The notes beneath the pieces were generated by a model. The model worked only from the letters and a program-made list of their open reading frames with translations. It did not search any database and was not told the origin of the DNA. The position numbers and the translations under genes were made by a program. This document shows, one piece after another, positions 20,229 to 28,802 of a stretch of DNA of 64,000 nucleotides (position 1 is its first letter; each line of letters begins with the position of its first letter). Source of the stretch: Gemmatimonadaceae bacterium (GTDB lineage: Bacteria; Gemmatimonadota; Gemmatimonadetes; Gemmatimonadales; Gemmatimonadaceae); the NCBI GenBank assembly GCA_037721215.1, contig JBBJNV010000015.1, positions 35,001-99,000 on the forward strand. Direction: 5' to 3'.

Positions 20229-21554
20229 TCAGAACGGATGTGGGCGGTGCGGGCCAACGGCAAACGTGCTTTGCAACAGGATCCTGTTGACTCCCTTACG
20301 CTCGCCTGCGGCGAACTGTCGCTCAAATCCAAGCACGAACTTCGAGAACTCACTCGGGAAGAACTGGAGGTAGCCCGATGCCGCGGTGAGGGTTTTCTCT
20401 CCTGAACCGGCGTCAGCGAGCGCGTCCTGTACCCAGTCATACCGGGCTCCCAGATACGTGCGACGGGATAGCTGATAGCGCGAAAAAAGGTAAGCGCCAT
20501 TTGCATTGCGGGTGGGTCCGGAGAATTCTGCCGATTGAACCTCGCGGCGCAGGTCATCGTCCCACTGATTTATCTGTCGCATCACTTCGGCCTGCACGAT
20601 GAAAGATTTGTACAATCCCCGCTGCAGCGGTCGCCACCGGTACGTCAGGTCCGCGCCAATGAGGCTTTGACGTGCATTGACTGCGTTCACCTCGACTGCG
20701 AATTGACAGTCAATTGCCAGATCGCAGCTTGCTGGCTGCGCTCTTCTGCCAGTGGCAGCGCTTCCAGAAAGCTCGAGATTCGTGGATTCAGAGAGGTCCC
20801 AGTAGTTACGAAGCCGCGCCGAAACCCCGAGTCCGGCCAGGCTGCGATTCGCCGCTTCCGCCGCAATCAGGTCTCCTTCCGGCTCACCGATCTGGTTCAC
20901 GCCCGTCAGTTGAAGTTCCTGATAGAATCCCAAAGGAGCGAATACTCTGCTCAGCCACAGCCCCGTACCTTTTAAACCTTCGGGCCCGAGAAACTGCTGA
21001 ATCACATGGGGATACTCGATAGCCTGAAGTTCCGCCCTATGCGTTGTGTTCTGCTTTCCGAACGGCATGTGAAAGCGACCGATCCTGGCGGCGATCTGTT
21101 TTGGTAGCGCGGTTGCGGTGATGTATGCTTCTTCGACCGCAATTCCTTCGAGGTCGGATATCCCAAGGATGAAATCCGCGCGGAAATACGGGTCGACGGC
21201 AGAGCTGAGCGCGAGCTCGATTTCGCGGATGTCGACTCTCTTTCCGCTCTCCTGAGTGCTGCCCTTGGGCGAGAAATCACCGATGACCTCGCCAATAGCG
21301 CTGATGTCGGGCATCAATCGCGGATTCGATGGTCCTCCGCGAGCCGGGACTGTCGGGGAGTCGGGAGACGAAGAGCCGGGGTTCGCTGCTCCAGCCTCGA
21401 GCTCGCGGACGATGGCGATTGAATCGGCACGCGCAATGCTGTCCGCTCGTGCGACAGAATCACGCGCTGGAGTCGGTCTTGGTTGAGGCGTCTGCGCTTG
21501 AAGCACCGTGGGTGCAACAATGGCAAACGCGCAGAGGAAAAAACGTCCTCGCAT
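20229..21554 (-). CDS. Outer-membrane beta-barrel protein linked to the metal ABC transporter
   Basis: A 441-residue exported protein. A signal peptide (CAFAIVAPTVLQAQ) is followed by a Pro/Ala/Ser/Asp linker with the near-repeat ARADSIARADSIAI, then a porin-like barrel with alternating strands such as VDPYFRADFILGIS, IAARIGRFHMPFGKQN and FYQELQLTGVNQIGEP. The GRFHMPFGK turn is typical of porins of the phosphate-selective/OprP-like type. It ends in FAVGPHRPHPF. Lying 30 bases upstream of the binding-protein gene, it probably supplies the outer-membrane passage for the same metal. I cannot name a characterised family member. Confidence 0.7.
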   Translation of the reverse strand: MRGRFFLCAFAIVAPTVLQAQTPQPRPTPARDSVARADSIARADSIAIVRELEAGAANPGSSSPDSPTVPARGGPSNPRLMPDISAIGEVIGDFSPKGSTQESGKRVDIREIELALSSAVDPYFRADFILGISDLEGIAVEEAYITATALPKQIAARIGRFHMPFGKQNTTHRAELQAIEYPHVIQQFLGPEGLKGTGLWLSRVFAPLGFYQELQLTGVNQIGEPEGDLIAAEAANRSLAGLGVSARLRNYWDLSESTNLELSGSAATGRRAQPASCDLAIDCQFAVEVNAVNARQSLIGADLTYRWRPLQRGLYKSFIVQAEVMRQINQWDDDLRREVQSAEFSGPTRNANGAYLFSRYQLSRRTYLGARYDWVQDALADAGSGEKTLTAASGYLQFFPSEFSKFVLGFERQFAAGERKGVNRILLQSTFAVGPHRPHPF

Positions 21555-21669
21555 TTGTCCTTCCGTATGTGATTGTTATTCCGTTGTGCGCACGACGGTT
21601 GAGTCGAACGCATGGCGCATTGGAGGCGACTCAGCCAGCGTAGCCGCGGATGGCCAGCGGCGAGAGTGG

Positions 21670-22023
21670 CTATACGGAAGCGGGAGGAGCGCGGGGTCGG
21701 GAGTCTGTCTGCGGCTCGAGGCCGGCAAACGATATGTGCGCAGGCACGCGCAGACGCGAGGCGCGGTCAAGTGATACGCCCTGTTGTCGTCCAGGCTCGG
21801 AGGAGGCAAGGAGCTGGCGTGCGAGACAAGCGGTGCAGTTCGCGTCGTCATGCGCGTGGTGCAGCCCTGTGCCCGTGGATTCCACATGCGCGTCAGCGCT
21901 TGCGCCAAGTCGTCCTTCCAGTATGGGCGCGAACGCAAGCACGATCTGCGCGACAGCGAAAAACAGCATCGCCGGACGCCAGAACACGCGCGGAAGGGAT
22001 CGAGATGAAGGCACGAAGGTCAT
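21670..22023 (-). CDS. Small Cys/His-rich membrane protein (DUF2946-like)
   Basis: A 117-residue protein with one N-terminal hydrophobic segment (AMLFFAVAQIVLAFAPILEG) followed by a short Cys/His cluster, GLHHAHDDANCTACLARQLL, and a Pro/Arg-rich tail. This layout resembles DUF2946 and similar small proteins often found beside copper or zinc transport genes. It is the first gene of the metal-uptake run, about 115 bases before the barrel gene. A role in metal binding at the membrane is inferred from the cluster and neighbours only. The gap downstream of it shows no clear Zur-type palindrome. Confidence 0.55.
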   Translation of the reverse strand: MTFVPSSRSLPRVFWRPAMLFFAVAQIVLAFAPILEGRLGASADAHVESTGTGLHHAHDDANCTACLARQLLASSEPGRQQGVSLDRASRLRVPAHISFAGLEPQTDSRPRAPPASV

Positions 22024-22086
22024 ACCCGCCGAAGTCTACACCCGTTCCGATCGGGTCGCGAGCAACCTTTCAAACAAAAAGATCGA

Positions 22087-23001
22087 TCAGGTTTCGACAT
22101 ACCCGCGCAATCGCTCGAGCATTGCACGGTCGGTGACATCGGGCTCGACCTTCGGAGTTTCGATGACCTTGGCGATGCGCGCCAGATGCGCGTCGTTCAT
22201 GATTCGACGGAAGGCCGATTCTCCAATGGCTCCCTCTGCAATCAATTCGTGCCGATCGCGCCGCGAGCCCAGTGGAGTCTTCGAGTCGTTGAGATGCATC
22301 ATCCGGAGTCGCTCGTAGCCGACGACATTGCTGAATCGGGTCCATACGGCGTCGTAATCGTTGCTGATGTCGTACCCGGCGGCAAAGATGTGGCAGGTGT
22401 CCACGCAGACACCCACTCGTGACCGGTACTGGGCCGGGACCGCTTCGATGATTTCCGCCATCTCCTCGAAACTGGCGCCGAGAGCGGTGCCGCTCCCAGC
22501 GGTGGTTTCAAGTAGTACGATCGTCTGCCCCGGCACCCGCTCGAGGGCAACCCCGATTGCCTCGGCGTTCCGCGCGATTCCGCTCGCACGATCGTCCATG
22601 AAATTACCGGGATGAGAAACGAGATAGTTGAGCTTGAGCGCTTCGCATCGATTCAGCTCGGCGGCGAAGGAATCCAGCGATTTCGCGCGAAGGAGGGGGT
22701 CCGGTGATGCAAGGTTGATCAGATAGCTGTCGTGAGCGCACGTTTCGGCAACCAGGGTCTCGGCGAGCGCAGCGACGAAGTCCGTGCACTCACCGGGCTC
22801 ACAGTCCCGCTCGGCCCAGCGATTTGCCATCTTGGTGAAAACCTGCATCGCGGTGGCGCCAACGGCGCTAGCTCGCGGAGGTGCGAGGCGGGTTCCTCCA
22901 GCGATGGATATGTGAGCGCCAAGTGGTGCCGCCGCGGCCGTGGGATCGTCTGCCTTTGAGGTGCGCCCCGCTCTGCTACCGGCTTTTCTAGCGCGAGCCA
23001 C
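22087..23001 (-). CDS. nfo: Deoxyribonuclease IV (endonuclease IV, AP endonuclease)
   Basis: A xylose-isomerase-fold AP endonuclease that cuts 5' of abasic sites in base excision repair. Family motifs in order are LGAHISIAGG, HPGNFMDDRASG, LLETTAGSGTALGASFEEMA, VGVCVDTCHIFAAGYD, and HLNDSKTPLGSRRDRH with the final zinc Glu in AEGAIGESAF. I favour GTG 23001, which overlaps the upstream EnvC-like gene by 14 bases. The frame extends to ATG 23079 but would then overlap it by 92 bases with a non-conserved basic leader. About 40 residues still precede the conserved core. It is the last gene of the long minus-strand run. Confidence 0.92.
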   Translation of the reverse strand: MARARKAGSRAGRTSKADDPTAAAAPLGAHISIAGGTRLAPPRASAVGATAMQVFTKMANRWAERDCEPGECTDFVAALAETLVAETCAHDSYLINLASPDPLLRAKSLDSFAAELNRCEALKLNYLVSHPGNFMDDRASGIARNAEAIGVALERVPGQTIVLLETTAGSGTALGASFEEMAEIIEAVPAQYRSRVGVCVDTCHIFAAGYDISNDYDAVWTRFSNVVGYERLRMMHLNDSKTPLGSRRDRHELIAEGAIGESAFRRIMNDAHLARIAKVIETPKVEPDVTDRAMLERLRGYVET

Positions 23002-24190
23002 GCAACCAGGTAAGCGGATCGACCGCCGGTCCCCCGCGCCGGATTTCGAAGTGCAGATGTGGCGGGAGAGACGGATCATTGGCGCCTATCGTTCCGAGAA
23101 TCTGCCCCTTGGCAATGCGTGCTCCCTTGCTGACCGCCATCCGGTTGAGCGAGCCGTAAACGGAGTAATCGCCCCCGCCATGCTCGAGGATGACCGTGTT
23201 CCCGTATGTTCCCATGACATCGGCAAGCACTACCTCCCCACTCGAAACGGATTTTACTTCCGTGCCCGTGCCCGCGGCGATGCCGATTCCATTCCACCGC
23301 GTTGTCGTGTTGTTCGCATTGACGACTCTCCCAAATCGATAGATGATCGAGCCTTCGAGCGGCCAGTCGAGACGACCCAGATCACTGGTTCGGATGGTGC
23401 TTGGAGCCGATGGCCTGGCATTCGGGCGCGATGCCGCGCGTCGGCGCGCCGCCTCGAAGCTGGCGATAACACTATTCAGTCGGGCCTCGCTGCGCGCGAG
23501 TTGGGCGAGGCGGCCCTTGGCTTTTTTCGCATCCTGCCTAACGCGCACGAGGCTTCTTTCGCGTGAGGTTTCCAATATTTCGAGACGCTCGGCCTCACGT
23601 GATTTTTCGCCCCGGTTCTGCGCGACTCCACTCTGAAGTGAAATGAGCTGGCGGCGCTGTCCGATGATCATCGTTCTCAGCTGATCGACTCGGCGCACCA
23701 CCGCGCGATCGCGTTGTGCCAGGATATGCAGATACTTGTACCGCGCCACGAGATCGCCAAACGTTTTCGCCGAGAGCATCACCTCGAATGTAAAAAGCGG
23801 TCCGCGTTTGTAGATCTCCACGAGGCGTTTCTGGAGCACGGCACGCTTGAGCTGAACCTCGTCCTGCGCGCGAACAAGGTTCGCCGTCGTATTCTCCACT
23901 TCCCCATTCAGAGTGGTGAGCTGCTGATCGAGGGAACGGACGACTCGCACGGTGGCATTGTGCTGCCGATTGATGTTATCCACCTCTTCCGAGATATCGT
24001 GGGCTCTCGTCTGAAGACCCTTCATCCGGCGCTGCAGCTCGTCGCGCTCCCGCTTGATGCGCGCAAGCTCCTGTTGCTGAGTCCGGATTCTGGCATCACC
24101 CGACTCTTGAGCCGCCAGCGCCGCTCCGGCGAATAACATCATGCCGAGAACGAGCGCGCCGGATTTCAGATTCGGCGTAGGTGACTCCAT
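22988..24190 (-). CDS. EnvC-like murein hydrolase activator (degenerate LytM/M23)
   Basis: A 400-residue periplasmic protein starting at ATG 24190, which overlaps the ftsX stop by 25 bases. A signal peptide (LKSGALVLGMMLFAGAALAA) is followed by a long coiled coil (~residues 35-260, many charged heptads such as RIKRERDELQRRMKGLQ) and a C-terminal LytM domain. The HxH motif PPHLHFEIRR is kept, but the region where active M23 enzymes have HxxxD reads TRWNGIGIAAGTG, lacking both zinc ligands. That is the pattern of EnvC, which activates amidases rather than cutting peptidoglycan. Position directly after ftsE-ftsX fits regulation by FtsEX at division. Confidence 0.9.
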   Translation of the reverse strand: MESPTPNLKSGALVLGMMLFAGAALAAQESGDARIRTQQQELARIKRERDELQRRMKGLQTRAHDISEEVDNINRQHNATVRVVRSLDQQLTTLNGEVENTTANLVRAQDEVQLKRAVLQKRLVEIYKRGPLFTFEVMLSAKTFGDLVARYKYLHILAQRDRAVVRRVDQLRTMIIGQRRQLISLQSGVAQNRGEKSREAERLEILETSRERSLVRVRQDAKKAKGRLAQLARSEARLNSVIASFEAARRRAASRPNARPSAPSTIRTSDLGRLDWPLEGSIIYRFGRVVNANNTTTRWNGIGIAAGTGTEVKSVSSGEVVLADVMGTYGNTVILEHGGGDYSVYGSLNRMAVSKGARIAKGQILGTIGANDPSLPPHLHFEIRRGGPAVDPLTWLRGSR

Positions 24191-25011
24191 ACAGAAGTTG
24201 CACTTCCCGCAACACCGATCAACGCGCCGCTCAGGATTCCGAGCAGCACAAGGCGTATATCGAAGAAGACAAGCTCCATGAAGCGCTGGTCGATCGCTCG
24301 ATATGCTAGCCACGTAAGCAACAGCGCGAGCAGACCCCCCACAATTCCCTTGGCGAACCCGTCGATCAGAAAGGGTGCCCGTATGAACGAGTCCGTGGCT
24401 CCCACCAATCGCATAATGGAGATCTCCCGCTCGCGCGCCAGAACTGAAACACGGATTGTCGCGCCGATGATGATGATCGAGACTGCCGCGAACGCCAGGC
24501 CCAGGCCCAGCCCCGTGCCAGCGGCGATAGTGCGAAGCTGATGCAGCTTCTCCACCCATTCCTCTCCGTATCGCACGTCGTCCACGAACTGATACGATTT
24601 GACGCGTTCCGCTACCTCCCTGACTGTGGCAGGGTCGCGCAGACCTGCGCGGAGATGCACGTCCAGAGATGCGGGAAGCATTGCTTCCTCGAACACGTCG
24701 GTGAACTCGCCGAGGTCTTCTCGCGCGCGTGCAAGTGCACCTTCCTGAGTGACATACTCTACTTTCGCCACCTCGGGAAATGCACGGATGTCGCCCATCG
24801 CAGTCGCGATGGCATCCGCTGGAGTGCCATCAGAAACAAATGCGCGAACCTCTACACGTTCCTCCACTCCGCGTAAGGCGTGACGGATATTGAGCGCGAC
24901 GAGTGCGAAAAGTCCGAACGCAAACAGAGAGAAGGCGATCGTTGTGACGCCGAGCAGGCTCAGCAATGGAGCCCGGCGCGATGCATTGACGGCTTCGCGA
25001 ACCGCCAGCAC
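24166..25011 (-). CDS. ftsX: Cell division protein FtsX
   Basis: A 281-residue FtsX with one N-terminal helix (LLSLLGVTTIAFSLFAFGLF), a periplasmic domain of ~120 residues (VEERVEVRAFVSDG to YQFVDDVRYG), and three C-terminal helices. The conserved LAREREISIMRLVGATD lies between helices 2 and 3. In the family FtsX couples FtsE ATP hydrolysis to periplasmic hydrolase activators. Its start codon abuts the ftsE stop, and its end overlaps the envC-like gene, giving a compact ftsE-ftsX-envC unit. Confidence 0.95.
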   Translation of the reverse strand: MLAVREAVNASRRAPLLSLLGVTTIAFSLFAFGLFALVALNIRHALRGVEERVEVRAFVSDGTPADAIATAMGDIRAFPEVAKVEYVTQEGALARAREDLGEFTDVFEEAMLPASLDVHLRAGLRDPATVREVAERVKSYQFVDDVRYGEEWVEKLHQLRTIAAGTGLGLGLAFAAVSIIIIGATIRVSVLAREREISIMRLVGATDSFIRAPFLIDGFAKGIVGGLLALLLTWLAYRAIDQRFMELVFFDIRLVLLGILSGALIGVAGSATSVWSHLRRI

Positions 25012-25779
25012 TTACTGTCTTGCCGCGGGAAGTGGCGGCCAGTTGCCTTCGTTCGGACCGCCGATGGCAGGCTGCCCAAGTAGCGGCGTGTACCGCGTTT
25101 CCGGCGGCGGGGTTTCCGCGGAATCGAAGACTACTCTTCCGTGATTCAACTCAATCGTTCGGCCGCCCTCGGCTTTTCGCACCATTTCGAGATCGTGAGT
25201 TGCCATGATTACCGAGGTGCCGGTGGCGTTGATCTCGCGTAGAAGCTGAAAAACGCTTCGGGTTGCACGCTCGTCGAGGTTACCCGTTGGCTCGTCAGCA
25301 AGAAGAAAATAGGGATCGTTGACGAGTGCGCGGGCGATCGCCACGCGCTGCTGCTCGCCGCCGGAAAGCTGGCGGGGACGTTGAGTCGCCTTGGACGACA
25401 GACCAACCTGCGTCAGCACCCTTCCCACGCGCGCCGGGATAGTCGACGGTGATGCACCGGTTACTTCAAGCGCAAACGCCACGTTCTGCTCGGCAGTCCT
25501 GTCTTCCAGCAGCCGAAAATCCTGGAAGATGATTCCAAGCTTCCGGCGCAGTTGCGAGATCTCGGTGCGCCGTGCGGTGTTGCCATGGACCTCGTTGACC
25601 CAGACGTCGCCGTGACTTGGCTTTTCCTCCATGTACAGCAGCTTGAGGATGGTTGTCTTTCCCGAGCCGCTGGGCCCGATGAGAAATACGAACTCTCCGC
25701 GCCGTACCTGGAAATTGACGTGGCTGAGCGCGACACGCGTGTGCGTGTACTCCTTGGCGACGTCTTCCAGTCTTATCAT
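25012..25779 (-). CDS. ftsE: Cell division ATP-binding protein FtsE
   Basis: A 255-residue ABC ATPase. Walker A is GPSGSGKTTILKLLYMEEKP, the Q-loop is IIFQDFRLLEDRTAEQNV, typical of FtsE, the signature is LSGGEQQRVAIARAL and Walker B is FLLADEPTGNLD, followed by MATHDLEMV. A Pro-rich tail (PPPETRYTPLLGQPAIGG) extends past the ABC fold. AGAGG lies just before ATG 25779. It works with FtsX at the septum. The stop is immediately followed by the ftsX start. Confidence 0.96.
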   Translation of the reverse strand: MIRLEDVAKEYTHTRVALSHVNFQVRRGEFVFLIGPSGSGKTTILKLLYMEEKPSHGDVWVNEVHGNTARRTEISQLRRKLGIIFQDFRLLEDRTAEQNVAFALEVTGASPSTIPARVGRVLTQVGLSSKATQRPRQLSGGEQQRVAIARALVNDPYFLLADEPTGNLDERATRSVFQLLREINATGTSVIMATHDLEMVRKAEGGRTIELNHGRVVFDSAETPPPETRYTPLLGQPAIGGPNEGNWPPLPAARQ

Positions 25780-25787
25780 TATCTCTG

Positions 25788-26957
25788 CTACCTCTTAAGC
25801 GCCTGTTCGATATCGGCGATGATGTCATCCGCATTCTCGATGCCGATGCTGAGCCTCAGAAATCCATCCGGGATGCCGATGGCGGCGCGTTCCTCGCTCG
25901 TCATGTGGGCATGCGAGCTGTAACGCGGCTCACTCACAAGCGTGTCCACGCCGCCGAGGCTCGCGGCGTAGGTGATCATTTTTACGCTGCGAACGAAGCT
26001 GTCGGCCGCAGCGGCACCGCCGCTCAGCTCGATTGCCAACAGACCCCCGAATCCGTCCAGCATTTTTTTCGCGACACCGTGGTCCGGATGGGCGGGCAGT
26101 CCCGCGTAATGCACCTTGCTGATCTCCGGTCGCGCGGACGACCACTGCGCGACGCGCATTGCATTCTCGTTCGAGCGCCTGACGCGGACATCCAGCGTCT
26201 TGAGGCCGCGCTCGAGCAGCCAGCAGGCGAATGGGTCAGGCGCCTGGCCCCATACGATCATCTTGCGCCGGACTTCGTCTATATAGGACGCGGTGCCGGC
26301 GACGACGCCACACAGAATGTCGTGATGCCCATTGAGATATTTGGTAGCAGAATGAATGACGACCTCGGCGCCGTGCTCCATTGGCCGGGCGTTGATCGGG
26401 CTCGCGAGGGTGGAATCCACAACAAGTGCGACACCCTTGAGCTTTGCAAGGATTGCTGGCTGTGTAAGATCCAGCACACGACCTGTCGGGTTTACCGGAG
26501 ATTCCACGAAAATCGCCCGCGTGTTCTGCCGGATGGTGTTTCGCCAGACCCGGCGCTCGTCGGGGTCCGCGAAGCTGACCTCGATGCCCATGGACGCAAA
26601 CTCTTCCGTAAACAGCCGCCTGGTACCGCCGTAAATCCACGCGCTCGAGAGCAGGTGATCACCAGGCCGCAGGAGTGCCAGCATCGCGCAGGCGGTTGCT
26701 CCCATACCGCTCGACAAAACCAGCGCCGCTTCTGCCCCTTCCAGCATTGCGATCCGCTTCTGAACGACTGTTTCGTTGGGCGTATTACCGTATCGCGTGT
26801 AAAGCAGCCCGTCAGCAGTACCAAAAGGCTGGGCGTAGTTGACCGACTGGATGAGTGGCTGTGCAACAGGATCACCCGCAGCCCGGTGTTCCGATCCACC
26901 ATGCACCGCAATCGTGGAGCGTCCTCGCACGGGAGGCTTGGCCCTGGGCGCCATCAC
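25788..26957 (-). CDS. PLP-dependent trans-sulfuration enzyme (cystathionine gamma-synthase/lyase-like)
   Basis: A 389-residue Cys/Met-metabolism fold-type I PLP enzyme. Marks are PLIQSVNYAQPFG, LLYTRYGNTPNE, LSSGMGATACAMLAL, the PLP Asp region VALVVDSTLASP and the Schiff-base lysine in VIHSATKYLNGHHD. The C-terminus has LGGVDTLVSEPRYSSHAHM and LRLSIGIENADDIIADI. The sequence cannot separate cystathionine synthase, lyase, or homocysteine/methionine-type activities. Its start overlaps the upstream 112-aa gene stop (TGATG), and ftsE follows after 8 bases, an odd pairing of sulfur metabolism with cell division. Confidence 0.88.
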   Translation of the reverse strand: MMAPRAKPPVRGRSTIAVHGGSEHRAAGDPVAQPLIQSVNYAQPFGTADGLLYTRYGNTPNETVVQKRIAMLEGAEAALVLSSGMGATACAMLALLRPGDHLLSSAWIYGGTRRLFTEEFASMGIEVSFADPDERRVWRNTIRQNTRAIFVESPVNPTGRVLDLTQPAILAKLKGVALVVDSTLASPINARPMEHGAEVVIHSATKYLNGHHDILCGVVAGTASYIDEVRRKMIVWGQAPDPFACWLLERGLKTLDVRVRRSNENAMRVAQWSSARPEISKVHYAGLPAHPDHGVAKKMLDGFGGLLAIELSGGAAAADSFVRSVKMITYAASLGGVDTLVSEPRYSSHAHMTSEERAAIGIPDGFLRLSIGIENADDIIADIEQALKR

Positions 26958-27292
26958 CCTACCTGGCGATTGTTCGGGGTATCGAGATCGGGTTTGATCA
27001 CGGTCACGGACTCCGATACTGCGACCCCGGCGATGTCGCGCAAAATGGCGCTGCCCTCTGCAATCGTGTCATCAATAATCAGGATCGCAAGGTCCTGTCG
27101 TCGCGGGCCGACCACCCACACCAGCTCGCCGTTGTCGATGAGACGAACTCTCGCCTCCGAAGCTCGCAGGCGAATCATCGGACCACGCTCGGCATCGCCC
27201 CGACAGGTGGATATGTATTCGACGACGTTCAGGCTGGGCCGATAGTTCCTGCCCATGCTGATCCGCACATCCGGAAGCCGAAGGTGCTTCAC
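26954..27292 (-). CDS. Unknown 112-residue protein in the STAS/HATPase module
   Basis: Starts at GTG 27292, whose GTGA overlaps the stop of the STAS-winged-helix gene; its own stop overlaps the next start as TGATG. This double coupling argues that it is real. The sequence is beta-rich: RISMGRNYRPSLNVVEYIS, ARVRLIDNGELVWVVGPRR and LAILIIDDTIAEGSAILRDI, ending IKPDLDTPNNRQVG. I recognise no family with confidence; the strand order loosely recalls double-psi barrel domains. No signal peptide or membrane helix is visible. A larger overlapping frame reaching 27526 reads antisense-like basic sequence and is not used. Confidence 0.6.
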   Translation of the reverse strand: MKHLRLPDVRISMGRNYRPSLNVVEYISTCRGDAERGPMIRLRASEARVRLIDNGELVWVVGPRRQDLAILIIDDTIAEGSAILRDIAGVAVSESVTVIKPDLDTPNNRQVG

Positions 27293-27921
27293 GAAACTTC
27301 CATCCCCCGACCGGGGGTGCCGGCAGCCGTCGCATTGAACATGGCTGCCGGAGGAACACGACCGGCGTATCCGCTTCGGATTGCGATGTACCCGCTCTCC
27401 TGCCGGATCACCAGGCGGCGCTGCCAGAGCGTCTCCAGCATCCGGGCGGCAAGCTCGTGCGGCATGCCGGTGGCATCCGCGACGTCGGATGCGTGAGCGA
27501 TGCCGAGTCTTCCGATCGTGTCCCACGCTCGCCGCTGGTCACCGTCGACGTTACCGACGAGCTGCACCACGCCGCCTTCCAGCTGCGTCACCAGCGCCAG
27601 GTCGTGACGTTCGAGAACTGCCTCGATTGCATCCATGTGCGACTCGCTCATCCCGTAAAACACGAAATACACTTCGCGGCGCGGAAGGTCCAGGCTTACA
27701 TACTGAAGCAGCAGTTTCGCTACGATCTCATCTGCGCATGAGAAATCGAGAAGGCCCACGTGAGAAAAATCGAGGACAGCCAGCGCCTTGTCGCCGATTT
27801 CGTCCAGATGGTGTTCGATACCGATTCTGACGGCAGCCCCGGTGGGCCGTGTAACGAGGTTCGAATAGAGATCGCAGACGCTTCGCCTGAGAACTGTGCT
27901 GACATCGATGTGGCTGATCAA
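27289..27921 (-). CDS. STAS-like protein with C-terminal winged helix
   Basis: A 210-residue two-domain protein. The N-terminal ~110 residues look like a STAS/DUF4325-type domain: strand ALAVLDFSHVG, then LLDFSCADEIVAKLL, with Ser61 near the position phosphorylated in anti-sigma antagonists. The C-terminal part (~residues 125-195) reads as a winged helix: WDTIGRLGIAHASDVADATG, PHELAARMLETLWQRRLVIR, then wing strand ESGYIAIRSG. It is coupled to the HATPase gene upstream (4-base overlap) and to the 112-aa gene downstream (GTGA). A partner-switching role with the HATPase protein is likely. Whether the winged helix binds DNA is unknown. Confidence 0.7.
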   Translation of the reverse strand: MISHIDVSTVLRRSVCDLYSNLVTRPTGAAVRIGIEHHLDEIGDKALAVLDFSHVGLLDFSCADEIVAKLLLQYVSLDLPRREVYFVFYGMSESHMDAIEAVLERHDLALVTQLEGGVVQLVGNVDGDQRRAWDTIGRLGIAHASDVADATGMPHELAARMLETLWQRRLVIRQESGYIAIRSGYAGRVPPAAMFNATAAGTPGRGMEVS

Positions 27922-28802
27922 GGCAGTCCTATCCTTTCAGGAATCGTAATCTGAACCTGGGCGCCGGGGAAAAATGGCAATCCTTCGCCAAGAGGCACAC
28001 CCTGGCCCCACTCTGGCACAATCGCGATGCGTGCCGTGCCGCTTCGCACGCTCATCATCCCGTCCCATTTGCCGGTGAACTTGCGAACGCCTGCCAGGCC
28101 CTGTCCCCGCCCTGGATCCCGAAACCGGGTGGCTCCCTTGATCACCGTCTCCTCGAGGGCCTTGCCGTCGTCCCATACGTCGCTGGCACGCGCACCCTGA
28201 GACTGTTCCAGCGATTTCCGAAATCCCATGCCTGCGTCGCAGACGGCGATCACTACGACCCATCTGCCCAGCCGTTGCTGAAACTTGTAGGCGTGTACGG
28301 AAACCCACCCTCCGTAACCGGCATGCTCGATGACGTTCTGGCAGATTTCCGACAGCACCATCGTAAACCGCATGGTGACACTCGCCTCAAGGTTCAATTT
28401 TTCCTGGAGGATTGCCTGGGCACGATGCTGAATGTTGTCGACTACGGTGTGAACGTCCTCGGTGCCGTTGATCGGCGTAACCTCGAGCAGCACACTGTTT
28501 TCAGATTTGCTTCGCCGCGGCACCCTTCCGGAAATTTCGTAGAGGGAATCTGCATAGGTGAAAAAGCTTGCTTTCGACCAGTAGGATGCCGTGTCCTCGG
28601 CTTCCGGAACCGTCAACCCCGGCCGTTCGAGACGCGTCTGGGCCAGCGAGAGCAGTGCAGTGAAGCCGAAAGGCGACGCCCAGCGTGTACGCCTTGCGTC
28701 GAGGAGGATTTTTTCTTCAGGAGGCAGCAGTGCTACCTGAGCGAAGATCTGTTCAAATGACTGGTCGTCGAGTGACGGGGGAACGTTGATAATGGTCGTC
28801 AC
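27918..28802 (-). CDS. STAS-HATPase fusion (anti-sigma-kinase-like ATPase)
   Basis: A 294-residue protein. The N-terminal ~60 residues form a STAS-like fold (EKILLDARRTRWASPFGFTA). The C-terminal half is a GHKL ATPase: N-box SEICQNVIEHAG (Glu152, Asn156), G1 box CDAGMGF (Asp189), and G2 box GRGQGLAGVRKF (~231-242). There is no transmembrane, dimerisation or receiver domain, so it resembles SpoIIAB/RsbW-type Ser kinases rather than sensor kinases. Its stop overlaps the next gene, a STAS-like protein that is its natural partner. No sigma factor is adjacent. The PfkB kinase gene upstream overlaps its start by 4 bases. Confidence 0.78.
   Translation of the reverse strand: MTTIINVPPSLDDQSFEQIFAQVALLPPEEKILLDARRTRWASPFGFTALLSLAQTRLERPGLTVPEAEDTASYWSKASFFTYADSLYEISGRVPRRSKSENSVLLEVTPINGTEDVHTVVDNIQHRAQAILQEKLNLEASVTMRFTMVLSEICQNVIEHAGYGGWVSVHAYKFQQRLGRWVVVIAVCDAGMGFRKSLEQSQGARASDVWDDGKALEETVIKGATRFRDPGRGQGLAGVRKFTGKWDGMMSVRSGTARIAIVPEWGQGVPLGEGLPFFPGAQVQITIPERIGLP

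Noticed and set aside
24191..24559. N-terminal extension of the EnvC-like frame
   Set aside because: It lies inside ftsX in another frame and lacks family similarity; ATG 24190 yields a proper signal peptide.
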